From positions 1-50,334 of the forward strand of contig CAOKBR010000004.1 of NCBI GenBank assembly GCA_948466735.1: a stretch of 50,334 nt of DNA, given 5' to 3'. This DNA comes from an uncultured Mycoplasmatota bacterium. Its GTDB lineage: Bacteria > Bacillota_I > Bacilli_A > RF39 > UBA660. Positions 7,642 to 16,471 of the stretch are shown here, in pieces. A program made the translations under genes and the position numbers. Each line of letters begins with the position of its first letter. Positions within the stretch are counted from its first letter, which is position 1. Below the pieces are notes generated by a model, which was not told the origin of the DNA, did no database searches, and worked only from the letters and a program-made list of their open reading frames with translations.

Positions 7642-9618
7642 TTAATAACTACCAATGATGATGGTATAAGTTTTTCCTTGAATAAAGGTATTTGCTCCAA
7701 CTTTTGTTGGTGAATCTGGATGAATTAGTCCAGCGCCAGTGTTTACCGTTTTAAACTCAATGTTAAAGTTTACTCCAGGACATGCACTTTGTAACTTAGA
7801 TAATAAAGTCGATTTACTTTGCTCTGGATTACCTGCTGTGAAATAAGTTTGTTGAATAACCACGTTATACCTAGCAGCACCACCGTTACTTAAAGTAATA
7901 TTAATTGTTGTTCCAGCGTTTACTGTAGTATTCGCATTAATCGATTGACTAACAGCGTGATCTTTAGCAACATTATCATTAAATCCATTTTGATAACTAA
8001 AATTACATTTTAAATTATTGGCATTACATTGACTTTCAATTTCATTTCTACTTTTTCCTAAGAAATTTGGAACTTTTACTTTCTCTATAATACCACTACT
8101 TAAAGTAATCGAAATACTAGTTCCCCTCACAATATTTCCTCCAGCTGCTTTAGATTGATTGGTGGCAACATCTTTTTTAATACTATCGGTGTATCCTCCA
8201 TAGATAAATGTACAAGTAATTCCTAAATTATTACATTCCTTTTGAATATCGCTTTTTGTTTTTCCAATGAATTTAGGAACTGTGACAGGACTTCCTTGGG
8301 AAATTGTTACTGTAACGGTATCATCATTTTTAATTGTTTGTCCATTTTGGTGAGAAAACTTAATAATTTTTCCAATTTCATAATCTTGATTAAACTCATA
8401 ATTTTCTTGATAAGTGATATTATATTTCATTGCCCATTCTTTAAATTCTTGCAAGGAAGAAAAGTTTTGCATAACTAATTTACCCTTTGATACAACAACT
8501 TTAATCATTGTACCTTCTTCAATCACATCATCTTTATTCACATTAACTTCAAGTGGCATTCCAACATCTTTGCTATCATCATAGCGATCTTCAAACTGTA
8601 ACCTTAACTTATGATCACTTGCCCACTGGGTAATTTTTTCAATGCTCATCTGATACAAATCAGGAACCACAATCCTAGCACCCTTAGATACCGTTAACAA
8701 AACTTTAGTCTCAAATGGAATTACTGTTTCATTTTTGGCTACACTTTGACTAATAATATAATTTTTTTCAATCGTATCATGATAATCATAAGCTAGTTCA
8801 TAATCAATACCATGTCGTTTTAAATAAAATGTGGCTTCAAATAAACTAAGTTTGGATAAATCAGTCATCTTAATTGGCTCTAAATTTCCTTCTTCTCCTA
8901 GAGAAAATGTTAAAATAATTTTATCAGAACGCTTTAATTCTCCAGAACCTTCTTGATTAATTACCGTATCTTTAACTTGACTAGAATACTGAAAAACCAC
9001 CTCAACATTCGATAAATAGTTTTTCTTAATAAACATTAACACATCATCAGCATTCCATCCCACCATGTTAGGAATTAAAACATCTTTTTCTAAACTTGGA
9101 CCATTGGATACCACAACTGTCATTGTCTTCACATTTTTTAATAACGTTCCAGGCTCTACATCTTGATTAATGATATGATATGCTTCTACTGTATCACTAT
9201 TTTCAAACACTTGAACAAGTTCAATATTGTTACTTTTTGACCATTGTAATGCTTCCGTTAGTGTCTTATAAGTAAAGTTAGATACTACATCTTGACTAGG
9301 GAGCTTTAATATATTAGCACTAGTTAATAAATTGAAACTACTATAACTAGTTAACAAAAAACTAGCAATAATAATAAATTTATCTTGTTTTTTTTCCCCT
9401 TGTATACCAATAAATAAGAAGAATATGGCAAAAATACTAATTAATGCTACACCAATAATAGAAGTTAATTGCCCTACTATATTACTACTAGTCATAATTG
9501 TGTATACAAAGTAAATTAAAGTAGTAACTAAAGTAATTCCAAGAGCTATTTTAACAGCAATTCTCTTATCATTAGCAACTTTGTTACCTTTTTTTTCTTT
9601 AAATTTATTTTCTATCAT
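7642..9618 (-). CDS. Membrane-anchored protein with about seven PASTA-like repeats, no kinase domain
   Basis: 658 residues. The N-terminus has a basic stretch and three or four hydrophobic helices (about 20-105). The rest is a string of 60-70-residue PASTA-type units with the typical VP.F.G / helix / QS...G..V..GT.I.ITLS.G pattern, at about 110-172, 178-245, 250-313, 315-378, 380-440, 442-508 and 510-578, and a distinct C-terminal domain of about 78 residues (FTAGNPEQSK, NTFIQGKTYT). PASTA units in Ser/Thr kinases and PBPs sense muropeptides and lipid II; here no kinase or transpeptidase domain is attached, so it could act as a wall sensor, spacer or scaffold. Start ATG 9616-9618 has GAGGTGAT upstream and a TATAAT at 9648-9653. 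Confidence 0.8.
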   Translation of the reverse strand: MIENKFKEKKGNKVANDKRIAVKIALGITLVTTLIYFVYTIMTSSNIVGQLTSIIGVALISIFAIFFLFIGIQGEKKQDKFIIIASFLLTSYSSFNLLTSANILKLPSQDVVSNFTYKTLTEALQWSKSNNIELVQVFENSDTVEAYHIINQDVEPGTLLKNVKTMTVVVSNGPSLEKDVLIPNMVGWNADDVLMFIKKNYLSNVEVVFQYSSQVKDTVINQEGSGELKRSDKIILTFSLGEEGNLEPIKMTDLSKLSLFEATFYLKRHGIDYELAYDYHDTIEKNYIISQSVAKNETVIPFETKVLLTVSKGARIVVPDLYQMSIEKITQWASDHKLRLQFEDRYDDSKDVGMPLEVNVNKDDVIEEGTMIKVVVSKGKLVMQNFSSLQEFKEWAMKYNITYQENYEFNQDYEIGKIIKFSHQNGQTIKNDDTVTVTISQGSPVTVPKFIGKTKSDIQKECNNLGITCTFIYGGYTDSIKKDVATNQSKAAGGNIVRGTSISITLSSGIIEKVKVPNFLGKSRNEIESQCNANNLKCNFSYQNGFNDNVAKDHAVSQSINANTTVNAGTTINITLSNGGAARYNVVIQQTYFTAGNPEQSKSTLLSKLQSACPGVNFNIEFKTVNTGAGLIHPDSPTKVGANTFIQGKTYTIIIGSY

Positions 9619-9755
9619 TATGATATCACCTCTATCTTAATAACTTCATTATATAATAAAAAGGATAAAATAGGAATAGATTTTAAAAGATTATTTTAAG
9701 GAAAAATAAGGAATTTTAAAAGAAAAACAAGAAAAATCGAAAATGGTGTCTAAAA

Positions 9756-9774
9756 TTGTCATATCATACGACAA
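9756..9774. promoter_or_regulatory. Inverted repeat upstream of the polysaccharide operon
   Basis: TTGTCATA-TCA-TACGACAA: 8-bp arms matching at 7 of 8 positions around a 3-bp centre, ending 15 bp before the -35 box. This is the shape of a dimeric regulator's operator. No regulator gene is adjacent. Confidence 0.4.
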
Positions 9775-9789
9775 ATATGTGTCTTTTTC

Positions 9790-9818
9790 TTGTTCATATA
9801 AAAGGCATTTGGTATACT
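9790..9818 (+). promoter_or_regulatory. Promoter of the first polysaccharide operon
   Basis: TTGTTC (9790-9795), 17-bp spacer, TATACT (9813-9818), 35 bp ahead of the first glycosyltransferase start. Confidence 0.75.
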
Positions 9819-9853
9819 AGATTTAGATATAGGTAAATAGTAGGTGATATTTT

Positions 9854-10819
9854 ATGGTGAAAGTTAGTGTAATTGTTCCCATTTATCAAGTAGAATCTTA
9901 CTTAGAAAAGTGTTTAGATTCTATTGTTCACCAAACATTAAAGGAAATTGAAATTATTTTAGTGGATGATGGGTCGATGGATTCTTCAAGTGAAATTGCT
10001 AAATCTTATCAAAAAAAGGATAAGCGAATTTTATATATTAAACAAGAAAATCAGGGTTTAAGTGGTGCTAGAAATACTGGATTGACAAAAGCTAAGGGAG
10101 AATACGTTGCTTTTATTGATAGTGATGATTATATAGAAAAAAATATGCTTGATGAAATGTATCAATTGGCAAAGAGGAAAAATCTTGATTTAGTAGAGTG
10201 TGATTTTTATTGGGAGTATCCAAATAAGAAAAGAATTGACCATAGGAATTATCATGATGATTATTTTCATCAAATCCGTGTTGTATCATGGAACAAACTT
10301 TATAAAAGAGAAATTATTGAAAAAGAAAAGTTATCTTTTTATCTAGGCTTACGTTATGAGGATATTGGTTTTACTTATCAATTTCTTCCTTTTGTAAAGT
10401 CTTATGGATGTGTAGATAAGCCACTATATCATTATTTACAAAGAACTTTATCGATTACTAGTGTTCAAAATGAACGGGTAAAAGAAATCTTTATCATTTT
10501 AACAAAAGTGCTAGATTTTTATAAAGAAAAAGGATTATATGATAAGTATAAAGTAGAACTAGAATACTTATTTCTACACGTCATTTTAGGACGTTCAAGT
10601 TATCGTATTAGTCAAATAAAAGAAAAAAAGTTGCGAAAGAGTATTTTAAAAGAAGGTTGGAACTTATTAAATCAAGAGTTTCCAAATTGGAAGGAAAACC
10701 TTTATTTAAAAGAAAAAAAAGATAAAATGCACATGTACTTTCGTCATTTGACGTATTCTAGATATTTAATATCAAATGTAATATTACGTTATTTTGGAAA
10801 AAAAATCATCAAAGAGTAA
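9854..10819 (+). CDS. Family 2 glycosyltransferase
   Basis: GT-A fold transferase of 321 residues, expected to add a sugar from a nucleotide-sugar to a lipid-linked chain at the inner membrane face. The N-terminus shows SVIVPIYQVESYL, then ILVDDGSMD (nucleotide-binding Asp pair) near residue 40, GLSGARNTG near 70 and the metal-binding DSDD near 92; DIGF near 160 fits the acceptor-side acidic motif. The C-terminal third is basic and amphipathic, typical of membrane-associated GT2s. ATG 9854 follows GGTGAT. First gene of a five-gene coupled operon; donor and acceptor cannot be read from the sequence. Confidence 0.9.
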   Translation: MVKVSVIVPIYQVESYLEKCLDSIVHQTLKEIEIILVDDGSMDSSSEIAKSYQKKDKRILYIKQENQGLSGARNTGLTKAKGEYVAFIDSDDYIEKNMLDEMYQLAKRKNLDLVECDFYWEYPNKKRIDHRNYHDDYFHQIRVVSWNKLYKREIIEKEKLSFYLGLRYEDIGFTYQFLPFVKSYGCVDKPLYHYLQRTLSITSVQNERVKEIFIILTKVLDFYKEKGLYDKYKVELEYLFLHVILGRSSYRISQIKEKKLRKSILKEGWNLLNQEFPNWKENLYLKEKKDKMHMYFRHLTYSRYLISNVILRYFGKKIIKE

Positions 10820-10831
10820 GGAGGAAAAAGC

Positions 10832-11785
10832 ATGGAGTTTTCAATTATTGTACCAATTTATAATGTCGAAGCTTATTTAAAACGTTGTCTAAATAGTATT
10901 AAAGATCAAACCTTTACTTCCTTTGAAGTCATCATGGTCGATGATGGAAGTAGTGACTCTTCATCATTAATTATGGCTTCTTACCATAAAAAAGATGAAC
11001 GCTTTAAACCTTATTTTAAAAAAAATGGAGGATTGAGCGATGCTAGAAATTATGGTGTAAAAAAAGCAAGTGGCAAATACATTATATTTTTAGATAGTGA
11101 TGATTATTTAGGGAAAAATCTTTTAGCAGAGTTACATGATGTATTAATCAAAGACCACGATCCTGATGTGATACGTTATCGTTTAGCAAAACTAGAAAAA
11201 GAAAATAAATTAACGTACTTTGGAAGTGTATTTTCTAATCGAAGTAGTGAAGTAGCTTTTCCTATTTTAATTCGTGAACCTTATTTTGAACCCGCTTGGA
11301 TATATGCCTATAATAGAGAATTTTTTATTAATCATCACTTTACTTATAAAGTTGGAGCATATCATGAGGATTTTGGACTAACACCATATATTATTTTAAA
11401 AGCGAAAACGATTAGTTCTATTTCATACATTGGTTATTATTATTGTATTAGAGAAAATAGTATTACGACATTAACCGATAGTAAGAAGTTAAGAAAAAGA
11501 GCATATGATGTATTAGAGCAGTATCATGATTTATTATCTAGTATTAAAGTAGATGATGAAATTTCAAATTCTCTAAAGGAATGTGCCTTTAGTTATTTAG
11601 CAAATGCTGTGTATTTGAAAGCTAATATTTTAAAAGGAAAAGATAGACATGAATATTTAGCTAAATTAAAAGAGGAAGGAGTCTATCAATATTTACAAAG
11701 TAACACTGTTTCAAGAAAACTTAAGAAATGTTTAATTAAGGTGTGTCCAAAGATATATTTAATGATATGGGGTAGACATTCATGA
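10832..11785 (+). CDS. Family 2 glycosyltransferase
   Basis: 317 residues, a GT-A enzyme related to the preceding gene: FSIIVPIYNVEAYLKRC at the start, MVDDGSSDSS near 40, GLSDARNYG near 70, LDSDD near 91, and HEDFG near 168. GGAGG lies eight bases before ATG 10832 and its last four bases (ATGA) overlap the next start, so translation is coupled. Likely a tandem duplicate of the previous gene that has since diverged. Confidence 0.9.
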   Translation: MEFSIIVPIYNVEAYLKRCLNSIKDQTFTSFEVIMVDDGSSDSSSLIMASYHKKDERFKPYFKKNGGLSDARNYGVKKASGKYIIFLDSDDYLGKNLLAELHDVLIKDHDPDVIRYRLAKLEKENKLTYFGSVFSNRSSEVAFPILIREPYFEPAWIYAYNREFFINHHFTYKVGAYHEDFGLTPYIILKAKTISSISYIGYYYCIRENSITTLTDSKKLRKRAYDVLEQYHDLLSSIKVDDEISNSLKECAFSYLANAVYLKANILKGKDRHEYLAKLKEEGVYQYLQSNTVSRKLKKCLIKVCPKIYLMIWGRHS

Positions 11786-13185
11786 GAAAAGTAAATTTTA
11801 AGATGGAATATTTAATTTATGCTTTTTTTGTGCTATCTCCTTTTTTAGATGCCTTTAGTTTTCTTTTCCGTCAAGATGTAGCAAACGCCATAATCTCACC
11901 AACGACACTAATTCGTCCCATTATTCCTTGTATTTTGTTTCTTTATTTATGGATTAAGGAAAAACCACTTCAAAAAAAAATGGTATTTGGTGTTTTCGTT
12001 TATGGATTGTATGCTTTTATTCATTTAATATTATTTTCAAAGTTAAAAAGGGAAAGTAGTTATGGCTCTATTTTTCATGAAATGCAGTATTTATTAAACT
12101 ATAGTTATATGATGATGATGTTATTTATTGTTAGCTATTTTCGATATAAAAATCGTTTAGGGGAAATTAAACGTTATGTGTTTTTTTACTTGATGGGCTA
12201 TATGATGATTATTTATGCTTCAATACTAAGTAATACTTCTTCGCCTACTTATATTGATGGAATAGGTTTTAAAGGTTACTTTGCCTCAGGTAATTCCTTA
12301 GGATCCATCATTTTACTTAGTCTATTACTTTTATTTCCTTATATTTTTAATGGAAAGAAAAATAAGAAAAAATGGATACTTGTCTTATTTGTAGGGATTT
12401 ATTTACTGTTTTTCTTAGGTACAAAAACGGGATTATTAGGTTTTCCTTTGGTATGTTTGGTTTATTTATCTTATTTTTTAATTCAAAAATTCCAAAAGAA
12501 GACATACAAGTTATCTAAAAAATTTTTTCTTTTGACCTTGGTAGGAGTTGCCATTGTTAGTATTAGTGTGTTTTTCCTTGGTACAACGACCTTAAAAAGA
12601 CTTTCTCACATGAAAGATGAAGCAAATCAAGTGATTGACCCAATGACAGGAGACATTTCTCATGTTACTGGGGATTCATTGAAGTTTATTGAAGCAATTA
12701 AAAAAGGAGAAATGAAAGATGAGGTAATGAGTAAAGAAGTGCAACAGTCCTTTTTAGATATGTACGAAATTGCCAATCGTTATCAAATTTCTAATGGCTC
12801 TAGAAGAACGTTACAATTTATTTATCAAACATCATTAATCAAAAATCAACATAATTTCTTCTATCTTTTAGTTGGAAATGGTCACTTAACGAATTATTCG
12901 GAAATGACTTTTGAAATGGAATTACTTGCCATACTTTATAATTTTGGAATTTTGGGCTTTTTCCTTTATGCCTTTTCCTTTGTTAAGGAATTCTTCTTAG
13001 GAATAGTTATGTTTTTTAAAAAGTTTAAACAGATTAATATGGAATATTATATTTCCTTAGCAACACTAGGACTTGGTTTAGCGTTTTCTCTTTTAGCTGG
13101 GTATACGTTTTTTAATGTTTCTTCAATGCTGATGATTATTTTAGCTACGGTTTTATTAAAAGAAGAAAGGAGTAAATTAAAATGA
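11782..13185 (+). CDS. O-antigen ligase/polymerase-like (Wzy/WaaL superfamily) membrane protein
   Basis: 467 residues with about ten to eleven hydrophobic helices and one long non-membrane loop (about 275-365) in the C-terminal half, the layout of O-antigen polymerases and ligases, where the large loop faces outside. The segment LLVGNGH followed by FEMELLAILYNFGILGF matches the conserved region after the big loop. It would join repeat units on undecaprenyl diphosphate or transfer them to an acceptor. Start and stop overlap both neighbours by four bases. Polymerase versus ligase cannot be decided here; no Wzx flippase lies in this operon. Confidence 0.75.
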   Translation: MRKVNFKMEYLIYAFFVLSPFLDAFSFLFRQDVANAIISPTTLIRPIIPCILFLYLWIKEKPLQKKMVFGVFVYGLYAFIHLILFSKLKRESSYGSIFHEMQYLLNYSYMMMMLFIVSYFRYKNRLGEIKRYVFFYLMGYMMIIYASILSNTSSPTYIDGIGFKGYFASGNSLGSIILLSLLLLFPYIFNGKKNKKKWILVLFVGIYLLFFLGTKTGLLGFPLVCLVYLSYFLIQKFQKKTYKLSKKFFLLTLVGVAIVSISVFFLGTTTLKRLSHMKDEANQVIDPMTGDISHVTGDSLKFIEAIKKGEMKDEVMSKEVQQSFLDMYEIANRYQISNGSRRTLQFIYQTSLIKNQHNFFYLLVGNGHLTNYSEMTFEMELLAILYNFGILGFFLYAFSFVKEFFLGIVMFFKKFKQINMEYYISLATLGLGLAFSLLAGYTFFNVSSMLMIILATVLLKEERSKLK

Positions 13186-14285
13186 AAAAGATAATTTTTG
13201 GAATTACCAGCTTATCTTTGGGAGGAGCAGAGAGAATTTTAGTCGATTTAGCCAACGCGTTAAGTGGTATTAAGGACTATGACATTACCATTTTTACTCT
13301 TTATGGTGAAGGAGAATTTGAAAAAGAACTAGATAAAAAAGTTCATTTAGTAAAATATTATCAAAGTAGTTTTTTACATACTTCGTTTTTTAAAAGGAAA
13401 CTGTTATCACTAAAAATTTTAAATCAATATTTTAGAGAAAAAATGGCAAAGCGTTATTTTGAAGGGTATGATGTGAAAATTGCCTTTTTAGAAGGGCCAG
13501 TTACGATGTTAATGTCAAGGATAGCTGATGTGGCATGGGTTCATAATGATATAGAAAAAGTTTTTGGGAATGATAATATAGCAAGGAAAAAGTATCAATT
13601 ATATGAAAAAATTTACTCGATGTATAAAAAAATAGTGTTTGTTTCCGTTGATAATTTGAATTCTTTTAACAAATTTTATCAAAATGATAGTGAAAAAATG
13701 GTAATTTATAATTATTTAGATGAAAAAAAGGTAAAAGAAAAGTCCTTTGAGAAAATTGAATTTCAAGTGGATAAGGAAAAGTTAAATTTTGTTGTTGTTG
13801 CTAGGTTGACGAAGCAAAAAGGACTTGAGCGCTTGCTTGATGTACATAATGAATTAATAAAACAGGGATTAAAGCATCATATTTATGTTATTGGTGATGG
13901 TCCATTAAAGATGGTACTAAAGGAAAAAATAGAAAATCTTCGTGTAAAAGACACGTTTCATTTGTTAGGAAAAAAGGAAAATCCTTATCCTTATATGAGA
14001 TGTGCTGATGTATTTATGCTTCCTTCTTTATATGAGGGGTATCCTATGGTGTTAGTAGAAGCAAAAATTTTAGGAAAATTTATTTTGGTTACGAACACTG
14101 CTGCTAAGGAAGTGGTTGAAGGTTATCAAAGAAGTTTATTAGTGGAAAATTCGGCTTTAGGCATTAAAAAAGGAATGGAAAAATTAATTAAAGAGGGATT
14201 TTTAGATGAGGATTTGGAAGGGGAATGTTATTCTAGTAGAAAATCACTTGATGAGGTGATAAGATTAATTGAAGAGGTGAAATGA
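13182..14285 (+). CDS. Family 4 glycosyltransferase
   Basis: 367 residues with two Rossmann halves (GT-B). The N-terminal GITSLSLGGAERILVDLA loop binds the acceptor; the C-terminal half has VVARLTKQKGLERLL, YVIGDGPL, HLLGKKENP and the E(x7)E donor motif within PSLYEGYPMVLVEA, all standard for GT4 retaining enzymes such as CapM/EpsD-type capsule transferases. Coupled by ATGA overlaps on both sides. Confidence 0.9.
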   Translation: MKKIIFGITSLSLGGAERILVDLANALSGIKDYDITIFTLYGEGEFEKELDKKVHLVKYYQSSFLHTSFFKRKLLSLKILNQYFREKMAKRYFEGYDVKIAFLEGPVTMLMSRIADVAWVHNDIEKVFGNDNIARKKYQLYEKIYSMYKKIVFVSVDNLNSFNKFYQNDSEKMVIYNYLDEKKVKEKSFEKIEFQVDKEKLNFVVVARLTKQKGLERLLDVHNELIKQGLKHHIYVIGDGPLKMVLKEKIENLRVKDTFHLLGKKENPYPYMRCADVFMLPSLYEGYPMVLVEAKILGKFILVTNTAAKEVVEGYQRSLLVENSALGIKKGMEKLIKEGFLDEDLEGECYSSRKSLDEVIRLIEEVK

Positions 14286-15187
14286 TGTTAAGTGTGGTTA
14301 CAGCGACATATAATCGATCAAAGTTATTGCCAAATTTGTACGCAAGTATTTTAAAAAACAGGAAGAAGAAAGGGGATATTGAATGGGTTATCATTGATGA
14401 TGGGTCAATGGATGATACTAAGTATCTTGTCAAAAAGTGGCAACAAGAAAAAAAAATTAATATTACTTATTTGTATCAAGAAAATCAAGGAAAGATGCAG
14501 GCGTTAAATAAAGGAATTCCACTTTGTCAAGGGGACTATATTATTGAGGTGGACTCCGATGATTATTTATTAGAAGATGTATTGGAGAAGATCGATAGCT
14601 ATAATGGTTTATTAACTAAAAATAAAGGAACGTATGCCCTTGGTTTTTTAAGAAAAGTGGATAATGGGGTATCGACAAACTTTTCTCAAAATGGAATGAT
14701 TAGCTCGATGTATGAGTTGTATATGAAACATAATTATCAAGGTGAAATTGCTTTAGTGTTTAAGCAAAGCATAAGAAAAAAGTTTAAGCATAAGTTGGAA
14801 AATGGGGAAAAGTTTATTACAGAAGCTAGGATGTATCATGAGATGGATAAAAAATATCAAGGGATTATATGCGTTAATGAGTATTTGGTAGGGGGAGTAT
14901 ATGAGCAAGATGGTTATACCAAAAATATAGCAGGTCTTTTTAAGAAAAATCCAAAAGGATATTATCAATATTTTTTAGAGATATTAAATTTTCCCAATCG
15001 TAAAGTTTCATTAAAAAAATATTGGTATGTGATAAAACAATATTTACTTTTTACACACTTGTTAAAGATGTCTAAAAAAGAATGTAAGCAAAACTTAGAA
15101 AAGTGGTATGATCGTTTGCTTGTTGGATGTTGTTATTTTGTGGCAAAGAAAAAGACAAAACAAGTTTTTTCAGATTCTATAGACTAA
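14282..15187 (+). CDS. Family 2 glycosyltransferase
   Basis: 301 residues: SVVTATYNRSKLLPNL at the N-terminus, VIIDDGSMDDT near 37-47, QENQGKMQALNKGI near 63-76 and VDSDDYL near 92. The pattern is closest to the group-A GT2s that decorate teichoic-type polymers. It starts at ATG 14282 overlapping the GT4 stop and is last in the operon; a strong terminator follows. Confidence 0.88.
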   Translation: MMLSVVTATYNRSKLLPNLYASILKNRKKKGDIEWVIIDDGSMDDTKYLVKKWQQEKKINITYLYQENQGKMQALNKGIPLCQGDYIIEVDSDDYLLEDVLEKIDSYNGLLTKNKGTYALGFLRKVDNGVSTNFSQNGMISSMYELYMKHNYQGEIALVFKQSIRKKFKHKLENGEKFITEARMYHEMDKKYQGIICVNEYLVGGVYEQDGYTKNIAGLFKKNPKGYYQYFLEILNFPNRKVSLKKYWYVIKQYLLFTHLLKMSKKECKQNLEKWYDRLLVGCCYFVAKKKTKQVFSDSID

Positions 15188-15249
15188 GAATATGATTTAA
15201 AAACTAATTTGAAAAAAAATAAAAAGATAAGAATTCCCTTTTTAAGAAG

Positions 15250-15310
15250 AAAAGAGCACAAATTTAAAGAAATTCCTCTAAGGAAAAAGATAAATTGGTG
15301 CTTTTTTGTT
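15250..15310 (+). terminator. Terminator of the first polysaccharide operon
   Basis: Arms 15250-15265 and 15292-15307 pair over 16 positions (one G-U, one mismatch). The loop holds a smaller TTCCT/AGGAA hairpin. The descending arm ends in six T residues. Confidence 0.75.
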
Positions 15311-15333
15311 GGAAAATTTACTAAAAGTACTGT

Positions 15334-15362
15334 TTTACAAAGGAAGTAAAGTTTAGTATGAT
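15334..15362 (+). promoter_or_regulatory. Intact promoter ahead of a gutted gene
   Basis: TTTACA (15334-15339), 17-bp spacer, TATGAT (15357-15362), then AAGGAGG at 15382-15388 and ATG-AAG-TAA at 15396-15404: expression signals that now lead into a three-codon frame. Confidence 0.6.
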
Positions 15363-15373
15363 AGCCACATTAA

Positions 15374-15814
15374 TTTAAAAAAAGGAGGCGTATCGATGAA
15401 GTAAACTGCAATGATGATGGAATCTTGTTAAGTAATAAGCTAGTATTTATTCAAATCTATGTTCCCAATTTATGGAAAAAATGGTATACTTTAGGCATCG
15501 ATTGTTTAAGTGAGGAAGAAAAATATATTTTAACACTAGTGGAACCAAAGCTAGGGGTTTCACTTGAACTAGGGAAGGGTGATAAATTCATGGAAGAATA
15601 TATCAATAAAGCAGTTGAAGTAATGAATGATTTTTCATTTGGAGAAGCATACGATAAAGAGTGGGCATTAAAAGACCAAGGACATCGTGAAGGAAAAGCT
15701 GAAGCTAATTAAAAAATGATAAAACATATGAGGGCAAATTATGATGTGGACTCTATTGTTAATATTACAGGAATTCCTAAAAATGGGGTTTTGTCTTATT
15801 TAGAAAACAAATAA
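15374..15814 (+). pseudogene. Remnant of an Rpn-family (PD-(D/E)XK) recombination-promoting nuclease/transposase
   Basis: One frame runs from after a TAA at 15371 to TAA 15812-15814, interrupted by an in-frame TAA at 15710-15712. The upstream part reads as the second half of Rpn-type proteins (IQIYVPNLWKK, LSEEEKYILTLVEP, AYDKEWALKDQG.REG). The part after the stop (MIKHMRANYDVDSIVNITG, then a short tail) is the family's usual C-terminal helix-turn-helix-like end, so the stop split a formerly continuous gene. The N-terminal nuclease core is gone. The promoter, Shine-Dalgarno site and a first ATG survive upstream, followed at once by a stop, consistent with an internal deletion. The family call is from remembered family motifs. 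Confidence 0.7.
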
Positions 15815-15883
15815 AATATTTTATTAAGTTCTATTCATCAGATTAAAAATTTGCTATAATGTGAAAAGTAGAGGAGGATGAAT

Positions 15884-16372
15884 ATGGATCTCATCATCGG
15901 AATAGTGGTTTTTTCACTCGGCTTAGGTAGTGTCATTATTTTATTAATTAGAAAAGGAAAAAATAAAAAAATAGAAAACAATTTAGAAATAGTTCAAATG
16001 GATTATCAACAACTAAATGAAATGACGCCATTACAAGATATCAGTGATGTACCACTTTCTAATTTAGATAATCAAACAAAAGATAAAGTATATGATTTTA
16101 CTAATCCCGAAGAATATAACTATTTAGAATCAGTAAAACAGCAAAACGTTGTACAAGAACAATCTCAAGTAAACCAAGATAGTAACCAAAGTATATCAAA
16201 TCAGGTACAAGCTCCTGCAGTAAAGGGAAACAATTTTGCTATTCCTGATCAATTTGTTGGAGAATCACAAAATATTTATGAGGAACGAACATATAAAGAT
16301 TGTCCAAAATGTGGAAATAAAGTAGATTCAAAAAGTGAATATTGTTTTCTCTGTGGACATAAATTTGAATAG
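15884..16372 (+). CDS. Single-helix membrane protein with C-terminal zinc ribbon
   Basis: 162 residues. ATG 15884 lies six bases after GGAGG (15873-15877); the ATG at 15878 abuts the site. TATAAT lies at 15855-15860. Residues 2-22 form one membrane helix, followed by a basic KGKNKK stop-transfer, a Gln/Asn/Ser-rich linker of about 100 residues that is probably disordered, and a C-terminal ribbon with CPKCG and CFLCG (four Cys, spacing CxxC-13-CxxC). Zinc-ribbon plus helix proteins of this type are common in Firmicutes but mostly unassigned. With the N-terminal helix and basic flank the ribbon should be cytoplasmic. No operon partner. Confidence 0.7.
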   Translation: MDLIIGIVVFSLGLGSVIILLIRKGKNKKIENNLEIVQMDYQQLNEMTPLQDISDVPLSNLDNQTKDKVYDFTNPEEYNYLESVKQQNVVQEQSQVNQDSNQSISNQVQAPAVKGNNFAIPDQFVGESQNIYEERTYKDCPKCGNKVDSKSEYCFLCGHKFE

Positions 16373-16418
16373 CATCATTTTATTCATTATGTAAAATTAT
16401 GTGATATTAAAAAAAGCG

Positions 16419-16446
16419 TTAACAGAATTTGGCAGTATGCTATAAT
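16419..16446 (+). promoter_or_regulatory. Promoter of the ABC transporter gene
   Basis: TTAACA (16419-16424), 16-bp spacer, TATAAT (16441-16446); AGGAGG follows just before ATG 16472. Confidence 0.75.
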
Positions 16447-16471
16447 ATAGTGTGTAAACAAGGAGGAAAAT

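Noticed and set aside
8242-8478. Plus-strand open frame inside the PASTA gene
   Set aside because: Antisense shadow with no start signals.
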